Assembly: GCA_028873595.1 (NCBI GenBank)
Contig: JAPPOV010000033.1
Coordinates: 171,165 to 235,164, forward strand
DNA: 64,000 nt
Origin: Gemmatimonadota bacterium
GTDB taxonomy: Bacteria; Gemmatimonadota; Gemmatimonadetes; Longimicrobiales; Gaopeijiaceae
Direction of reading: 5' to 3'
Of the stretch, positions 45,261-54,296 are shown one piece after another. Made by a program: the position numbers and the translations under genes. The notes below the pieces were generated by a model. That model saw only the letters and a list, made by a program, of their open reading frames with translations. It did not search any database and was not told where the DNA came from. Numbering within the stretch: the first letter of the stretch is position 1; the number at the start of each line of letters is the position of its first letter.

Positions 45261-46649
45261 TCAGAGTGCGAACGTGCCGTTGCTGTCCCCGAAGGCCTCG
45301 ATGTCGTTCACACCGAGTTTGTGGAGCAGCGAGAGGAATACGTTCGCCATCGGCGTGCCCGGCGTTGCGCGGATGTGGTTCTCACCTTCGACCAGACCGT
45401 TCGCGCCACCCAACAGGAAGAGCGGGCAGCGGATGTGATTGTGCAGGTTCGAATCCGCCATCGCGGAGCCGTACATGATCATCGTCTTGTCGAGGAGCGT
45501 GCCGTCACCCTCGGAGACCTCGGCCAGCTTGTCCAGGAAGTACGGGAGCATCGACACGTGGTATTGGTTGATCTTCGCGAAGTCGCGCACGCGCTCCTCA
45601 CGGCCACCGTGGTGGGACGCCGCGTGGTACGGAGAATCCGAACCGGATTCCGGGTAGACCCGCGGTGACGCGTCACGGCCCATCTTGAAGGAGAAGACAC
45701 GCGTCGAGTCCGACATGAACGCCAGAACCTGCAGGTCGAACATGAGTCGCATGTGCTCGGCGAAGTCATCCGGAACACCGACTGGCGCCTCGGGAATCTC
45801 CCGCTCGGCACCACTCGAATTTTGAGCCTCGATACGCTGGATGCGCTGCTCGAGCTCACGAATGTTCGTGGTGTACAGATCGAGCCGGTGCTGATCTGCG
45901 GCCCCGAGATCCCGGCGCAGGCCGTTCATCTCGCCCATGACCCAGTCGAGGATCGAGCGGTCGGTCGCGAGGCGCTCCGCACGCTGTTCGGGTGTACCCC
46001 CCGCGCCGAAGAGCTGCTCGAAGACGGCTCGGGGATCGCGGATCATCGGGAGCGGCTGTGTCGCAGACGCCCAGGAAATCGTGTCCGTATACACGCACGA
46101 GTAACCGTATGCGCAGCCACCGGCCTGATCGACGTTCTCGATCGTAAGCTGCATCGAGCTGATCGGAGTCTCTCCGGCGATGCTTTGAGCGTAGATCTGA
46201 TCGAACGACGGACCGGCGTAGACGTCCGAACCCTGCGTCTGCCTCGGGTGAGCCTGCGTGAGGAACACCGCCGCCGTACGGAAGTGGTCGCCACCGATCT
46301 CGCCGGGCGAGTACGCATCGGCCATCCGGGAATCCGTATCCGAAATAATCGTCAGATACTTCCGGTACGCGTCGAGGGGGCTCATTGAGGAAAGGGAGAG
46401 GTCGAAGTTCTTCCCTTCTTCCTTCGGCGCCCACAGACCGAGGGATGCACCCAGGTCATTACAGCCGGCCGCACCATGCACGTTTTCGATCGCAACCAAT
46501 CGAGTGCTGTCGGCCGAACGTCCAGCCTCCGTCGCGCCGAGCGGGCGAGACGCCGGGACCATGGCATCGAGAAGCGGTAGACCCATCGAAGCGCCCATGC
46601 CCTTGAGCATCGTGCGCCGAGAGATGTGCTTTCCGGTGATGAAGTCCAT
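45261..46649 (-). CDS. DUF1552 protein with Tat signal
   Basis: A protein of 462 residues. The N-terminus has a twin-arginine signal (SRRTMLKGMGASMGLPLLDA, Arg11-Arg12), so it is exported folded, which is common for cofactor- or metal-containing proteins. The body has DUF1552 features such as 'SMSPLDAYRKYLTIISDTDS', 'GGDHFRTAAVFLTQAHPRQT', 'RELEQRIQRIEA' and 'MIMYGSAMADSNLHNHIRCP', and is remotely related to sulfatase/DUF1501-type folds. Function unknown. It is encoded directly after the DUF1592 gene (38-base gap), as in many Planctomycetes- and Acidobacteria-like genomes. Confidence 0.93.
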   Translation of the reverse strand: MDFITGKHISRRTMLKGMGASMGLPLLDAMVPASRPLGATEAGRSADSTRLVAIENVHGAAGCNDLGASLGLWAPKEEGKNFDLSLSSMSPLDAYRKYLTIISDTDSRMADAYSPGEIGGDHFRTAAVFLTQAHPRQTQGSDVYAGPSFDQIYAQSIAGETPISSMQLTIENVDQAGGCAYGYSCVYTDTISWASATQPLPMIRDPRAVFEQLFGAGGTPEQRAERLATDRSILDWVMGEMNGLRRDLGAADQHRLDLYTTNIRELEQRIQRIEAQNSSGAEREIPEAPVGVPDDFAEHMRLMFDLQVLAFMSDSTRVFSFKMGRDASPRVYPESGSDSPYHAASHHGGREERVRDFAKINQYHVSMLPYFLDKLAEVSEGDGTLLDKTMIMYGSAMADSNLHNHIRCPLFLLGGANGLVEGENHIRATPGTPMANVFLSLLHKLGVNDIEAFGDSNGTFAL

Positions 46650-46687
46650 CGTAGTGTTACCTCGTCGAGGTTGGTTGTCGTTCTGAG

Positions 46688-49138
46688 TTAGTTGACGCCG
46701 GAGTCGGTGACCGGCATGTCGGCGGTCATCGGCTGCGCGGCACGGCTGCTGCGGAAGCCAGGGGTGTTCACCACGCCGAGCACGAAGGCGGAGAGACGGT
46801 AGTCGTCCTTGGCCGCATCGCGTGTGATCTGGCGAATTGCGGGCTGATCGAAGTACTCGACCCGGCGGCCCAGCGCGTACGCCATCATGTTTTCGGTAAA
46901 GATCCGGTAGAAGACCTCGGGGCGGGACATGATCGCGTCACGCAGCCCCCCGACGCCGCTCACCTGAGACCCGTCGAAGAGTTCGGCTTCGGTGTCGACC
47001 GGTGTACCCTGGTCACGGTTCCGCCAGGCACCGGTCACGTCGAAGTTCTCGAACGCGAGCCCGATCGGGTCGATCACGTTGTGGCACGAGGCACATGCCG
47101 GATTCGCCCGGTGGATCTCCATCCGCTCGCGAACGGACAGGAATCGACCGTCAGCCGCATCCTCCCCTTCCTCCAGCGTCGGAACATTCGGCGGCGGTGG
47201 GGGCGGGGGTGATCCGAGCAGAACCTCCATCACCCACTTTCCTCGCAGGACGGGGGACGTCCGGTTCGCATGCGACGTCAGGGTCAGGATGCTGCCGTGA
47301 CCGAGTATCCCGCGACGCGTTTCGTCAGGGTAGGGAACCATCTGGAAGTCCGTGCCAAGCACGCCCGGGATGCCGTAGTGACGAGCCAATCGCTCGTTCA
47401 CGAAGGTGTAGTCGGCGGTGAGAAGCTCTGCGACGGGTAGATCCGCCGTGCGGATGTGGTCGAAGAGCATCTCGGTCTCGCGGTGCATCGCATCCGCGAG
47501 CGTTTGATCGTAGTACGGGAAGCTCAGTGCGTCAGGGCGGATCTTCTCGAGATCCTGGAGACGCAGCCACTGTGCACCGAAGCGGGATGCGAGGGCTTCG
47601 GCCCGCGGGTCGGCGAGCATCCGGCGGACCTGCCGCTCGAGCTCCCGATCCTTGGAGAGGTCACCCTCTTCGGCCAGACGGATGAGCTCCTCGTCCGGGG
47701 GCGAACCCCACAGGAAGAACGAGAGACGAGAGGCGAGGTCGGAATCCGAGATCTCGTAAACCTCGCCGGGCTCGACCCCTTCGGGCGCCTCTTCCATCCG
47801 GAAGATGAAGTGCGGACTGGCCATGATCGCCTGCAGCGCGAGGCGGACGCCGCCTTCGAAGCCGCGCGTCTCTGAGCCCTGGTCGTAGAACTGCATGAGG
47901 CCGTCGATGTCGTTCTGGTCCACGTCGCGGCGATACGCACGCTCGGCCAGACGCTCGACGATACTCTCGGCGCACGTTCTCTCCTCGGACGGAGCGGTCG
48001 GGCGGCAAGAGAAGACGAAGCGGCGGGTCGGAGTGTCCGAGACGCCCGTGACCTCAAACGGCCCCAGGACCGTCATACGCTGCAGGTGCTGCTGCGTCGT
48101 CACGCCATAGCCGATTCCGATCTGACCGTCCGCGAGCGTGTGCTCGATCGGACGGATCAGGTCGTCGACCTCGCCCTCGAACTGCTTCACGAAGGCGGCG
48201 GTGACCCTGTGCGGGCCGGCGGACACCTGGATCGAGTCGGTCCGGATGTTCAGGCCGCTTGGCTCGGATTCGTGCATCCAGCGGTCGATCTCGAGAAGGG
48301 CGACCCTCTCGCCGTCGATCGAGATCTCAATCTGCTCGGAGCCCCAGGTGCGTCCGAAGACCTCACCTTCGACCGCGTTGTAGGGCATGATGTGGAAGAC
48401 GTACTTGCCGTCGGCCGGGAAGTTGTGGACCACGGAGAGGCCGCCGCGCGTGCCGAACGGAGCACCTTCGACCTGATCCTTCTGACCCGCGATGCGGGGC
48501 ATCCGGTAGATCGTGTTGCCGACTTCGGCCTCCGGGTCACCCAGCGCGAGGCGTGCGATCTGCCCAGCGGCGCGGAGGTACCCTTCGACCACCGTCGCAG
48601 ACGGCATCTGCACGTCCGCGATGTTGTCGAAGTTGTTCGACTTGGTGTCGAGCGGCAGATACGACGAGACATCGACATCGATACCGAGCAGGTGCTCGAC
48701 CGCCGCCGCGTACTCGGCTCGGTTGAGTCGCTGGAAGAGGCGGGTCCCGGGCTCCGGGTCGTCTTCCCACGCATCGTCGAGGCGAGTCTCCAGTTCGTCC
48801 GCCAGATCGGAAAGCACGACCTCTTCCGGGCGACGGGCTCCGGACGGCGGCATCATGCCGGCTCGGAGCTTCTTGATCATCCGTTCTGCGATGTCTGCAT
48901 GCTCCGACGCGTTCTCGACGTCAAATCCTTCGAGCACCAGCCCTCCGCGTTGCCTCTGTTCGCTGTGGCAGCGCGTGCAGTACTGCTCGATGGTCTCGTT
49001 CGAGTCGGCGGTTCCCCGCTCAATCGTCGCCACTGCATCGGACACCACCACCGTGTCCGGGGTCTCGACGCCGACGCCGCCGGCGACTCCCAGGAGCAGC
49101 AATCCGCCGAAGAGCATTGCCGTTGAAGAAGCGTTCAT
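46688..49138 (-). CDS. DUF1592-type multidomain cytochrome-like protein
   Basis: A protein of 816 residues with a hydrophobic N-terminal signal. It contains a PSCyt-type haem motif CTRCH (Cys54, Cys57, His58) and then, in order, DUF1587-like ('LFQRLNRAEYAAAVEHLLGI'), DUF1595-like, DUF1592-like ('ALQAIMASPHFIFRMEE', 'ASRLSFFLWGSPPDEELIRL'), DUF1588-like ('RRGILGHGSILTLTSHANRT') and DUF1585-like parts. A second CASCH (Cys682, Cys685, His686) occurs in 'NPACASCHNVIDPIGLAFEN'. Two haem sites suggest electron transfer, but no substrate is known. It is the first gene of the DUF1592-DUF1552-ankyrin set. Confidence 0.93.
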   Translation of the reverse strand: MNASSTAMLFGGLLLLGVAGGVGVETPDTVVVSDAVATIERGTADSNETIEQYCTRCHSEQRQRGGLVLEGFDVENASEHADIAERMIKKLRAGMMPPSGARRPEEVVLSDLADELETRLDDAWEDDPEPGTRLFQRLNRAEYAAAVEHLLGIDVDVSSYLPLDTKSNNFDNIADVQMPSATVVEGYLRAAGQIARLALGDPEAEVGNTIYRMPRIAGQKDQVEGAPFGTRGGLSVVHNFPADGKYVFHIMPYNAVEGEVFGRTWGSEQIEISIDGERVALLEIDRWMHESEPSGLNIRTDSIQVSAGPHRVTAAFVKQFEGEVDDLIRPIEHTLADGQIGIGYGVTTQQHLQRMTVLGPFEVTGVSDTPTRRFVFSCRPTAPSEERTCAESIVERLAERAYRRDVDQNDIDGLMQFYDQGSETRGFEGGVRLALQAIMASPHFIFRMEEAPEGVEPGEVYEISDSDLASRLSFFLWGSPPDEELIRLAEEGDLSKDRELERQVRRMLADPRAEALASRFGAQWLRLQDLEKIRPDALSFPYYDQTLADAMHRETEMLFDHIRTADLPVAELLTADYTFVNERLARHYGIPGVLGTDFQMVPYPDETRRGILGHGSILTLTSHANRTSPVLRGKWVMEVLLGSPPPPPPPNVPTLEEGEDAADGRFLSVRERMEIHRANPACASCHNVIDPIGLAFENFDVTGAWRNRDQGTPVDTEAELFDGSQVSGVGGLRDAIMSRPEVFYRIFTENMMAYALGRRVEYFDQPAIRQITRDAAKDDYRLSAFVLGVVNTPGFRSSRAAQPMTADMPVTDSGVN

Positions 49139-49483
49139 TCCGAGTCTCAGTCTCGCATCATCATGGATCTGGATCGATACAGGAAAGACACGCTTATCGC
49201 CCGATTTGCTGAGGCTCTAAGCTCCTGTTTCGTCTGTTCTTTAGTCTATGTGGCCTTCCCGGTCCCTGCCAGTACGCATTTTGGATACCAGATCGGCCCA
49301 TCCTCCCCATTCTCTGCGGATAATCCACGATTCTGACGAGTCATCCAGGCGCTGGGTCGGGGAAACCCAGCAGGTCTGATTCGGCGCATGGCGGATCTGT
49401 ACGGCGGAGCCCCCGGCACCGGGACGGTGCCGGGGGCTCTCGTTCGTCCGGCCCGGTCGCTCCCGCGTCCGAGCGGCGGTGTA
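49139..49483. other. Intergenic region between DUF1592 gene and metalloprotease gene
   Basis: About 345 bases, both flanking genes on the minus strand. It holds the terminator at 49407-49439 and presumably the promoter of the DUF1592 operon in its left half, which is richer in A/T (49180-49260). No gene is recognised. Confidence 0.5.
49407..49439 (-). terminator. Perfect 14-bp hairpin after the metalloprotease gene
   Basis: 49407-49420 pairs perfectly with 49426-49439 around a five-base loop. It lies 45 bases beyond the metalloprotease stop. No T run follows, but the stem is the most stable in the window. Confidence 0.7.
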
Positions 49484-52054
49484 TCAGTGCCAATGGTGGC
49501 CATCGTCCCATGGGCAGCTCGCGTCGGTGGCCTCGAGCCACTCCATTGCGGGTTGGCCGATACCCACGCTGCCCAGCCAGTCCATCGCCGGTTGACCGAT
49601 CGGTGCGCCCGGAGGCGCGTTGGGTGTATCCGGCGCCTCCACTACGTTCGCGGGTCGATCCATGAATCGTCGGATCTCCATCGCCATGAGGCTGGCGTGT
49701 GGGTCGCTGTCTGCCATCTCCATCAGATTCTCGTTGAGCTGGCGCAGGACCATCGTCGAGACGGCTCTGACCTGAGGCATGGGTGCGCTCGCAGCCAGCA
49801 TCTGAATCCGATGGACGACGACGCCCTGGACCGCCTGCTGAACGGCTCGCTCGTATGCGCCGCTCGGCTGCGTTCCGAACGAAGCATCGATCAGTCGTCC
49901 GAGTACGTCGCCCAGTCCGGGGAGCGAGGAGTCGAACACCTTCTGTTCGACCATACGCGCGGCGCGGGCGGGGTCGAGCAGAGAACTCACCGTGTGGCTC
50001 GCCGCGACGACCGCCGGCGAGACGGCGTCGAACGCCGAGCCGGTCCAGCGTGGGAAGAGTTCTCGGGTCCGGCTGTATCCCGGTGGCCGGGGCGGGATCA
50101 TGTTCACCACTTCCACCGGAAGCGCGAGCTCCTCGGGCGAGATCGTTCGAACGAGGGCATCGAGCGCCCGGTACTGATCGTCGGCGGACGTCCTCCACAC
50201 CGGGTTCAGGCCGTCGCCGCGCATCGCGTACGTGTACTCCACGCCGCCGATGACCGTCGCGGTAGATTCGGTCTGGTAGCGGTGATGCAGGTAGAGTGGC
50301 ACGAGAACTTCTTCGATTGTCGCCATCGGCCGACCGTTTCGGATCGCGCGCTCACCAAAGCGGGAGAGCGCTGCGGAGCGCACATCCATCATGCGCTCGA
50401 GTTCGTCCGCCATGTCCGTACCGTTGGCCCACTGGTCTGCTTGCGGAGACGTAGCCACGTCCTGGTTGGACATGTAGCGAACGTCCTGCTCCCACGCTTC
50501 GTCGAGGATCCGGCTCAGCTCGGCCTCGACGTCGGTGCCCGGAGGAAAGTCCTGATATCCGTATGCAACGGCCGCGATGTCCCACTCACCGATGTCCTCG
50601 TCATAGACCTCTGAATAGTCGAGTGTCCCGTCTCCGTTCAGTTCGACGAGAGGGTGAGGGTAATCCATGACCGAGATACGGCCGGCCTGGCTGTTGTAGT
50701 AGTTGTGACCGAGGCCGATCGTGTGGCCGACCTCGTGCGCGGAGAGTTGACGGATCCGTGAGACCGCCCAGTCCTCGAGGTACTGCGGATTCTCATTCCC
50801 GGTCTCATACGGGCTCAGCAGGCCCTCGGCGATCATGTAGTCCTGACGAATCCGCAGAGAGCCCAGCGTCACGACGCCCTTGATGATCTCACCCGTGCGT
50901 GGATCGGAGACCGAGCCGCCGGTGCTCCACCCGCGTGTCGACCGGTGTACCCAGTTGATCACATTGTACCGCGCGTCGAGAGAGCTGATCGAATCGGGGC
51001 GCATGACGACCTGGAACGCGTTGCGGTATCCGGCCGCCTCGAACGCCTGGTTCCACCAGCGCGCGCCGTCGAGCAGTGCCGAGCGGACCGGCTCGGGGGT
51101 CCCCGGGTCGAGGTAGTACACGATGGGCTCTACCGGGTCACTGATCTCTGCGGTCGGGTCGACCTTCTCGAGACGGTGCCGGCGGATGAAGCGCTGCGTC
51201 ATGTCCTGGCCGAGCGGCGTCGCATAGTCCTGATACGTGGTGGCCCCGTACCCTGCACGTGGATCGTAGGCCCGCGGCTCGTAGTCCCCGTCCGGGAGCT
51301 CGACGAACGAGTGATGCAGTCGGATCGTCGCGGCTTCGCCCGATGCGGCCACGCGATTCACTCCTTCGAAGGTTCCGCCTCCACGTCTGAAGCCTCCTCC
51401 TCCTCCCCCGGCCTGTTCTACGAAGGTCAGCTCGACCTCCATCTCGGTATTGGTCGGGAATGCGTTGGTGAATTCCATGAAGATCGAGCTGCGCGATGTG
51501 TCGAGCCTGTACTGTCCGGGGCTCATTCGACCGCCGGCGTTGATTGGGTCGCGCAGCAGGAAGCCGGTCATGTCGACCAGTACGCGCCCATCCGTCTCGG
51601 CTTCCGCGGTGAAGCCCCACAGCACCGAGCGGGCGAAGGCGTCCCGCACGGCGCGCACCTCGTCGGGATTGTCACTGCTGGCCCGGAATCGGTAGTTCGG
51701 CTGGACCATCATGACCTTCCGGCCGACCCGTTCGAACGTCACGATGCGGGAGCCACGAAGTGCGCCCCGGTCCAGGCCCAGATCGTTCGAGCCGAGACCT
51801 GCGCCGTACCCGACAAAGTGGACCATCTCGACACCCAACGACGGGATCTCCATCCAGAGCTGGCCCTGATCCTCGTCCCAGTAGAGCGGGAGCATGCCGT
51901 CCATGCGCTCCAACCCGGCGGTCTTCTCCTCGATCGACGGCAGTGCTCCGGCAGCTCCTCTGCTACCCTGGGCTTCGAGTTCCGGTGCGAACACCAGGCC
52001 GACGAGCGCGATTGCACTCAAAGCGAAGGAGAAGCGAGTTGCCTGACGAGTCAT
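49484..52054 (-). CDS. Exported zinc metalloprotease (DUF5117/DUF4953 type)
   Basis: A protein of 856 residues with a signal peptide (cleavage after LEA near residue 29). The N-terminal region ('GMLPLYWDEDQGQLWMEI' onward) matches DUF5117-like sequence. The catalytic motif is HEVGHTIGLGHN (His440, Glu441, His444, Gly447, His450), a metzincin-like HExxHxxGxxH, inside 'VSRIRQLSAHEVGH'. DUF4953-like sequence follows. A Gly/Arg run near residue 230 (GGGGGFRRGGG) is a flexible loop. AGGAGGG precedes the ATG. It would degrade proteins outside the cytoplasm. Monocistronic. Confidence 0.92.
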   Translation of the reverse strand: MTRQATRFSFALSAIALVGLVFAPELEAQGSRGAAGALPSIEEKTAGLERMDGMLPLYWDEDQGQLWMEIPSLGVEMVHFVGYGAGLGSNDLGLDRGALRGSRIVTFERVGRKVMMVQPNYRFRASSDNPDEVRAVRDAFARSVLWGFTAEAETDGRVLVDMTGFLLRDPINAGGRMSPGQYRLDTSRSSIFMEFTNAFPTNTEMEVELTFVEQAGGGGGGFRRGGGTFEGVNRVAASGEAATIRLHHSFVELPDGDYEPRAYDPRAGYGATTYQDYATPLGQDMTQRFIRRHRLEKVDPTAEISDPVEPIVYYLDPGTPEPVRSALLDGARWWNQAFEAAGYRNAFQVVMRPDSISSLDARYNVINWVHRSTRGWSTGGSVSDPRTGEIIKGVVTLGSLRIRQDYMIAEGLLSPYETGNENPQYLEDWAVSRIRQLSAHEVGHTIGLGHNYYNSQAGRISVMDYPHPLVELNGDGTLDYSEVYDEDIGEWDIAAVAYGYQDFPPGTDVEAELSRILDEAWEQDVRYMSNQDVATSPQADQWANGTDMADELERMMDVRSAALSRFGERAIRNGRPMATIEEVLVPLYLHHRYQTESTATVIGGVEYTYAMRGDGLNPVWRTSADDQYRALDALVRTISPEELALPVEVVNMIPPRPPGYSRTRELFPRWTGSAFDAVSPAVVAASHTVSSLLDPARAARMVEQKVFDSSLPGLGDVLGRLIDASFGTQPSGAYERAVQQAVQGVVVHRIQMLAASAPMPQVRAVSTMVLRQLNENLMEMADSDPHASLMAMEIRRFMDRPANVVEAPDTPNAPPGAPIGQPAMDWLGSVGIGQPAMEWLEATDASCPWDDGHHWH

Positions 52055-52414
52055 AGTCCCTCCTGGGCGATTGAACGTCCACGTCACGTGGTGGTTCGGT
52101 GGTCACGTTCGGCAAATTGGGGCGTATCCGCCGACTTGGCGACTGGCCCTCTGCCGTGCTTTACGGCCGACGGCCGGACCACGTTGTCCGCCATGTCGCG
52201 AGCCACTCCCCGCTCCCTCGGAGAGAGTGACGTGACGGACCCCGGGATCGGCCGTGTGCTCGGTGAATCAGCGCTCGACCATGATGACGATCGAGGCGCT
52301 CGATCGGCCTTTACGTCGCTGGGGAAGCCGGAGACGGCCCTCGACGTCGATGAGCTGCAGGCCCTCGAACGACGTGGTGCCGGAACGCGGGTGCGACGTT
52401 GAAGTCCCTGCAGG
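52055..52414. other. Intergenic region upstream of the metalloprotease
   Basis: About 360 bases between two minus-strand genes. The strong AGGAGGG ribosome-binding site (52058-52064) belongs to the metalloprotease. A plus-strand frame of 69 codons (52193-52402) has no ribosome-binding site or recognisable product. I see no clear promoter hexamers. Confidence 0.5.
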
Positions 52415-52891
52415 TTAATCCGGGCGCCGATCGCTCCTGGAGAAGCTCATGCGGCCCGCGACGGGCTCACCGCAATCGGCGACGGAGACGGGCCCGTCGA
52501 TCTCCCGTCCTCGGTCGGCGATCGAGAGGATGCCCTCTATGGTGCCGTCACATCCGTCGAGGCTGCGCCATGTGATCTTGATCCGAAGGAGGTCGTCGAT
52601 GACGACCCCAGACGCGACGCCCTCGATCTCGATGGGGTCGGAGACACGAAACGCGCCGGCAACGCGCCCCGGACCGGCGCTGCGCAGCTGCAACGTCGAT
52701 CGGAATCGCTCGCTGTCGAAGGCAAAGTGCCCCTCGTACGATCCAATGATCGCTGCCTCCGCCCCTGGTGGCTCGGGGTGATCCGGGACCGATGCACAGG
52801 CGCTTACGGCGAGGATGGCGAACGTCACGCCGCAACCCACGGTGGAGATCCGGAGGTCCAGGGAAGAGAGGAGGAGATTGAGCATCAACAA
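52415..52891 (-). CDS. Lipoprotein of unknown function
   Basis: A protein of up to 158 residues with a lipobox (AVSAC, Cys32), then a beta-rich domain ('IIGSYEGHFAFDSERFRSTL', 'DDLLRIKITWRSLDGCDGTI', 'ISVADCGEP'-like end) with two Cys that may pair. No family recognised. The N-terminal extension before the signal core suggests a later start could be used. It is divergent from the trypsin-like protease gene, sharing an 87-base promoter region. Confidence 0.7.
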   Translation of the reverse strand: MLMLNLLLSSLDLRISTVGCGVTFAILAVSACASVPDHPEPPGAEAAIIGSYEGHFAFDSERFRSTLQLRSAGPGRVAGAFRVSDPIEIEGVASGVVIDDLLRIKITWRSLDGCDGTIEGILSIADRGREIDGPVSVADCGEPVAGRMSFSRSDRRPD

Positions 52892-52978
52892 AGGGCGCGA
52901 CCGTCGCAGGGAACGCGGTAAGATGGACGCTCCCGAGCGGTTCGGAACCCCGAGCGACCGAGACTACGTATAGCAGAT

Positions 52979-54004
52979 ATGACCATGCGAACCATGCTTC
53001 GATCTCGATGTGCACTCGGCATCGCGTTGATTGCCTCTCTCCTCCTTTTCGGAGGGCCTGCGAACCCGTGGGCGTATTCAACGAACTCGTTCGCAGCCGC
53101 TCTGTCTCTTCAGGAATCCATGACGAGCGAATGGCTTGGCCTTGAAGGGGTAGTGGGGACCGCGATCGGGCTCGACCGGCACGGGCACCATGTCTTGAAG
53201 GTGTACCTGACGCAGCCCGGCATCGTAACGATGCCGCGGGTGATTCAAGGCGTGGAGATCGTACAGGAGGTCACGGGTCAGTTCACTGCGCTTCCCATGG
53301 CGGACGATTCGGTCGATCCGACCTCGAGCTTTCCACGGCCTGTACCCATCGGTGTCAGCGCGGGTCACGGCCAGGTGACGGCTGGTACCATCGGCGCGCG
53401 CGTCACGGACGGGAACCAGACGTTCGCGCTGAGCAACAACCACGTATTCGCTGCGAACAACGTCGGAAAGGCCGGAGACAACCTGCTCCAGCCGGGGGTC
53501 GTCGACGGTGGGCGTGACCCGGACGATATCATCGGAACGCTCTACGACTACGAGCCGATCCACTTCTGTCGCGCCATGGTGTGCCAGCACAACACAATCG
53601 ATGCCGCGATCGCGCTCACGTCCGCGGACGATGTAGGAGCGGCGACGCCCGAGGGCGGATACGGTTCGCCGCGGCCGTGGAGCCAGGTCGCTGCATTGGG
53701 TTTGAAGGTGCAAAAGTACGGCCGCACCACCGGGCACACGCAGGGCGAGGTGAGTGGCTTGAACGCTACGATCGATGTGGCGTACCGCGACGGAACTGCC
53801 CGCTTCGAAGGCCAGATCGTGATCACGGGTCGTGGTTTCAGCGCGGGTGGTGACTCCGGTTCGCTGATCGTGACCGACGGCCTGCTCATGGCCGATCGTC
53901 GCCCTGTGGGCCTGCTCTTTGCTGGAACTCAGACCACGACACTCGCCAACCCGATCGCCGCGGTTCTCGAGCGGTTCGGCGTCCGCGTCGACGACGGGAG
54001 CTGA
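52979..54004 (+). CDS. Exported trypsin-like serine protease with N-terminal prodomain-like domain
   Basis: A protein of 341 residues: signal peptide (about 1-33), an N-terminal domain (about 46-107: GVVGTAIG..., VLKVYLTQPG, PRVIQGVEIVQ, TGQF) and a chymotrypsin-fold protease. The triad reads His155 (LSNNHVFAAN), Asp208 (NTIDAAIAL) and Ser293 (SAGGDSGSLIV). Two Cys (197, 202) are close enough for a disulfide. The N-terminal domain is of the kind seen before many bacterial trypsin-like proteases ('GVxGxGxG...P...GvxtdV...G'). A small protein encoded one base after the stop repeats this domain. Confidence 0.88.
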   Translation: MTMRTMLRSRCALGIALIASLLLFGGPANPWAYSTNSFAAALSLQESMTSEWLGLEGVVGTAIGLDRHGHHVLKVYLTQPGIVTMPRVIQGVEIVQEVTGQFTALPMADDSVDPTSSFPRPVPIGVSAGHGQVTAGTIGARVTDGNQTFALSNNHVFAANNVGKAGDNLLQPGVVDGGRDPDDIIGTLYDYEPIHFCRAMVCQHNTIDAAIALTSADDVGAATPEGGYGSPRPWSQVAALGLKVQKYGRTTGHTQGEVSGLNATIDVAYRDGTARFEGQIVITGRGFSAGGDSGSLIVTDGLLMADRRPVGLLFAGTQTTTLANPIAAVLERFGVRVDDGS

Positions 54005-54005
54005 C

Positions 54006-54215
54006 GTGCCTGAAGACATTCAGACCGCGCAGCGGGAGCTGACACGTCGTGTCATGGGGAGGCCCGGTGTGTCCGGTACGGCGATCGGCCGCCAGAGCGG
54101 AAAGGACTGTCTGACGGTCTACGTCAACGGCGACGTGGACCGGAGTCTCATCCCGAAAAGAATCGGAGGGTTCCCGGTGGTCGTCGAGCAGACCGGGATC
54201 TTTCGGCAGCGTTGA
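54006..54215 (+). CDS. Stand-alone copy of the protease N-terminal domain
   Basis: A protein of 69 residues starting at GTG one base after the protease stop. It aligns with protease residues 46-105: GVSGTAIG against GVVGTAIG, LTVYV against LKVYL, IPKRIGGFPVVVEQTGIF against MPRVIQGVEIVQEVTGQF. It has no signal peptide, so it should stay in the cytoplasm, whereas the protease is exported. Possible roles are a cytoplasmic inhibitor or chaperone of the unsecreted protease, or a relic of duplication. The tight linkage implies co-expression. A longer frame exists upstream inside the protease gene but is not needed. Confidence 0.75.
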   Translation: MPEDIQTAQRELTRRVMGRPGVSGTAIGRQSGKDCLTVYVNGDVDRSLIPKRIGGFPVVVEQTGIFRQR

Positions 54216-54241
54216 GCTGCCCGTGACCGCGAAGAGGGTGG

Positions 54242-54268
54242 CTGGCCGGCCGGGCTCCCGACCGGCCA
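54242..54268. terminator. Hairpin between convergent genes
   Basis: TGGCCGGCCGG and CCGACCGGCCA form an eleven-base stem with one mismatch. It lies 27 bases after the small protein's stop and is followed by a pyrimidine-rich run on the plus strand. It also faces the end of the DUF4399-like gene. Confidence 0.6.
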
Positions 54269-54296
54269 GACCTCTCGGTCTTCTTTCGAGTCCGGG

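Noticed and set aside
52193..52402. Possible 69-codon plus-strand gene between two lipoprotein/protease genes
   Set aside because: No ribosome-binding site, composition Asp/Arg-rich without domain signal; probably chance.
53919..54005. Upstream extension of the small prodomain-like protein
   Set aside because: It lies inside the protease gene in another frame. The similarity to the protease N-domain begins only after the GTG at 54006.
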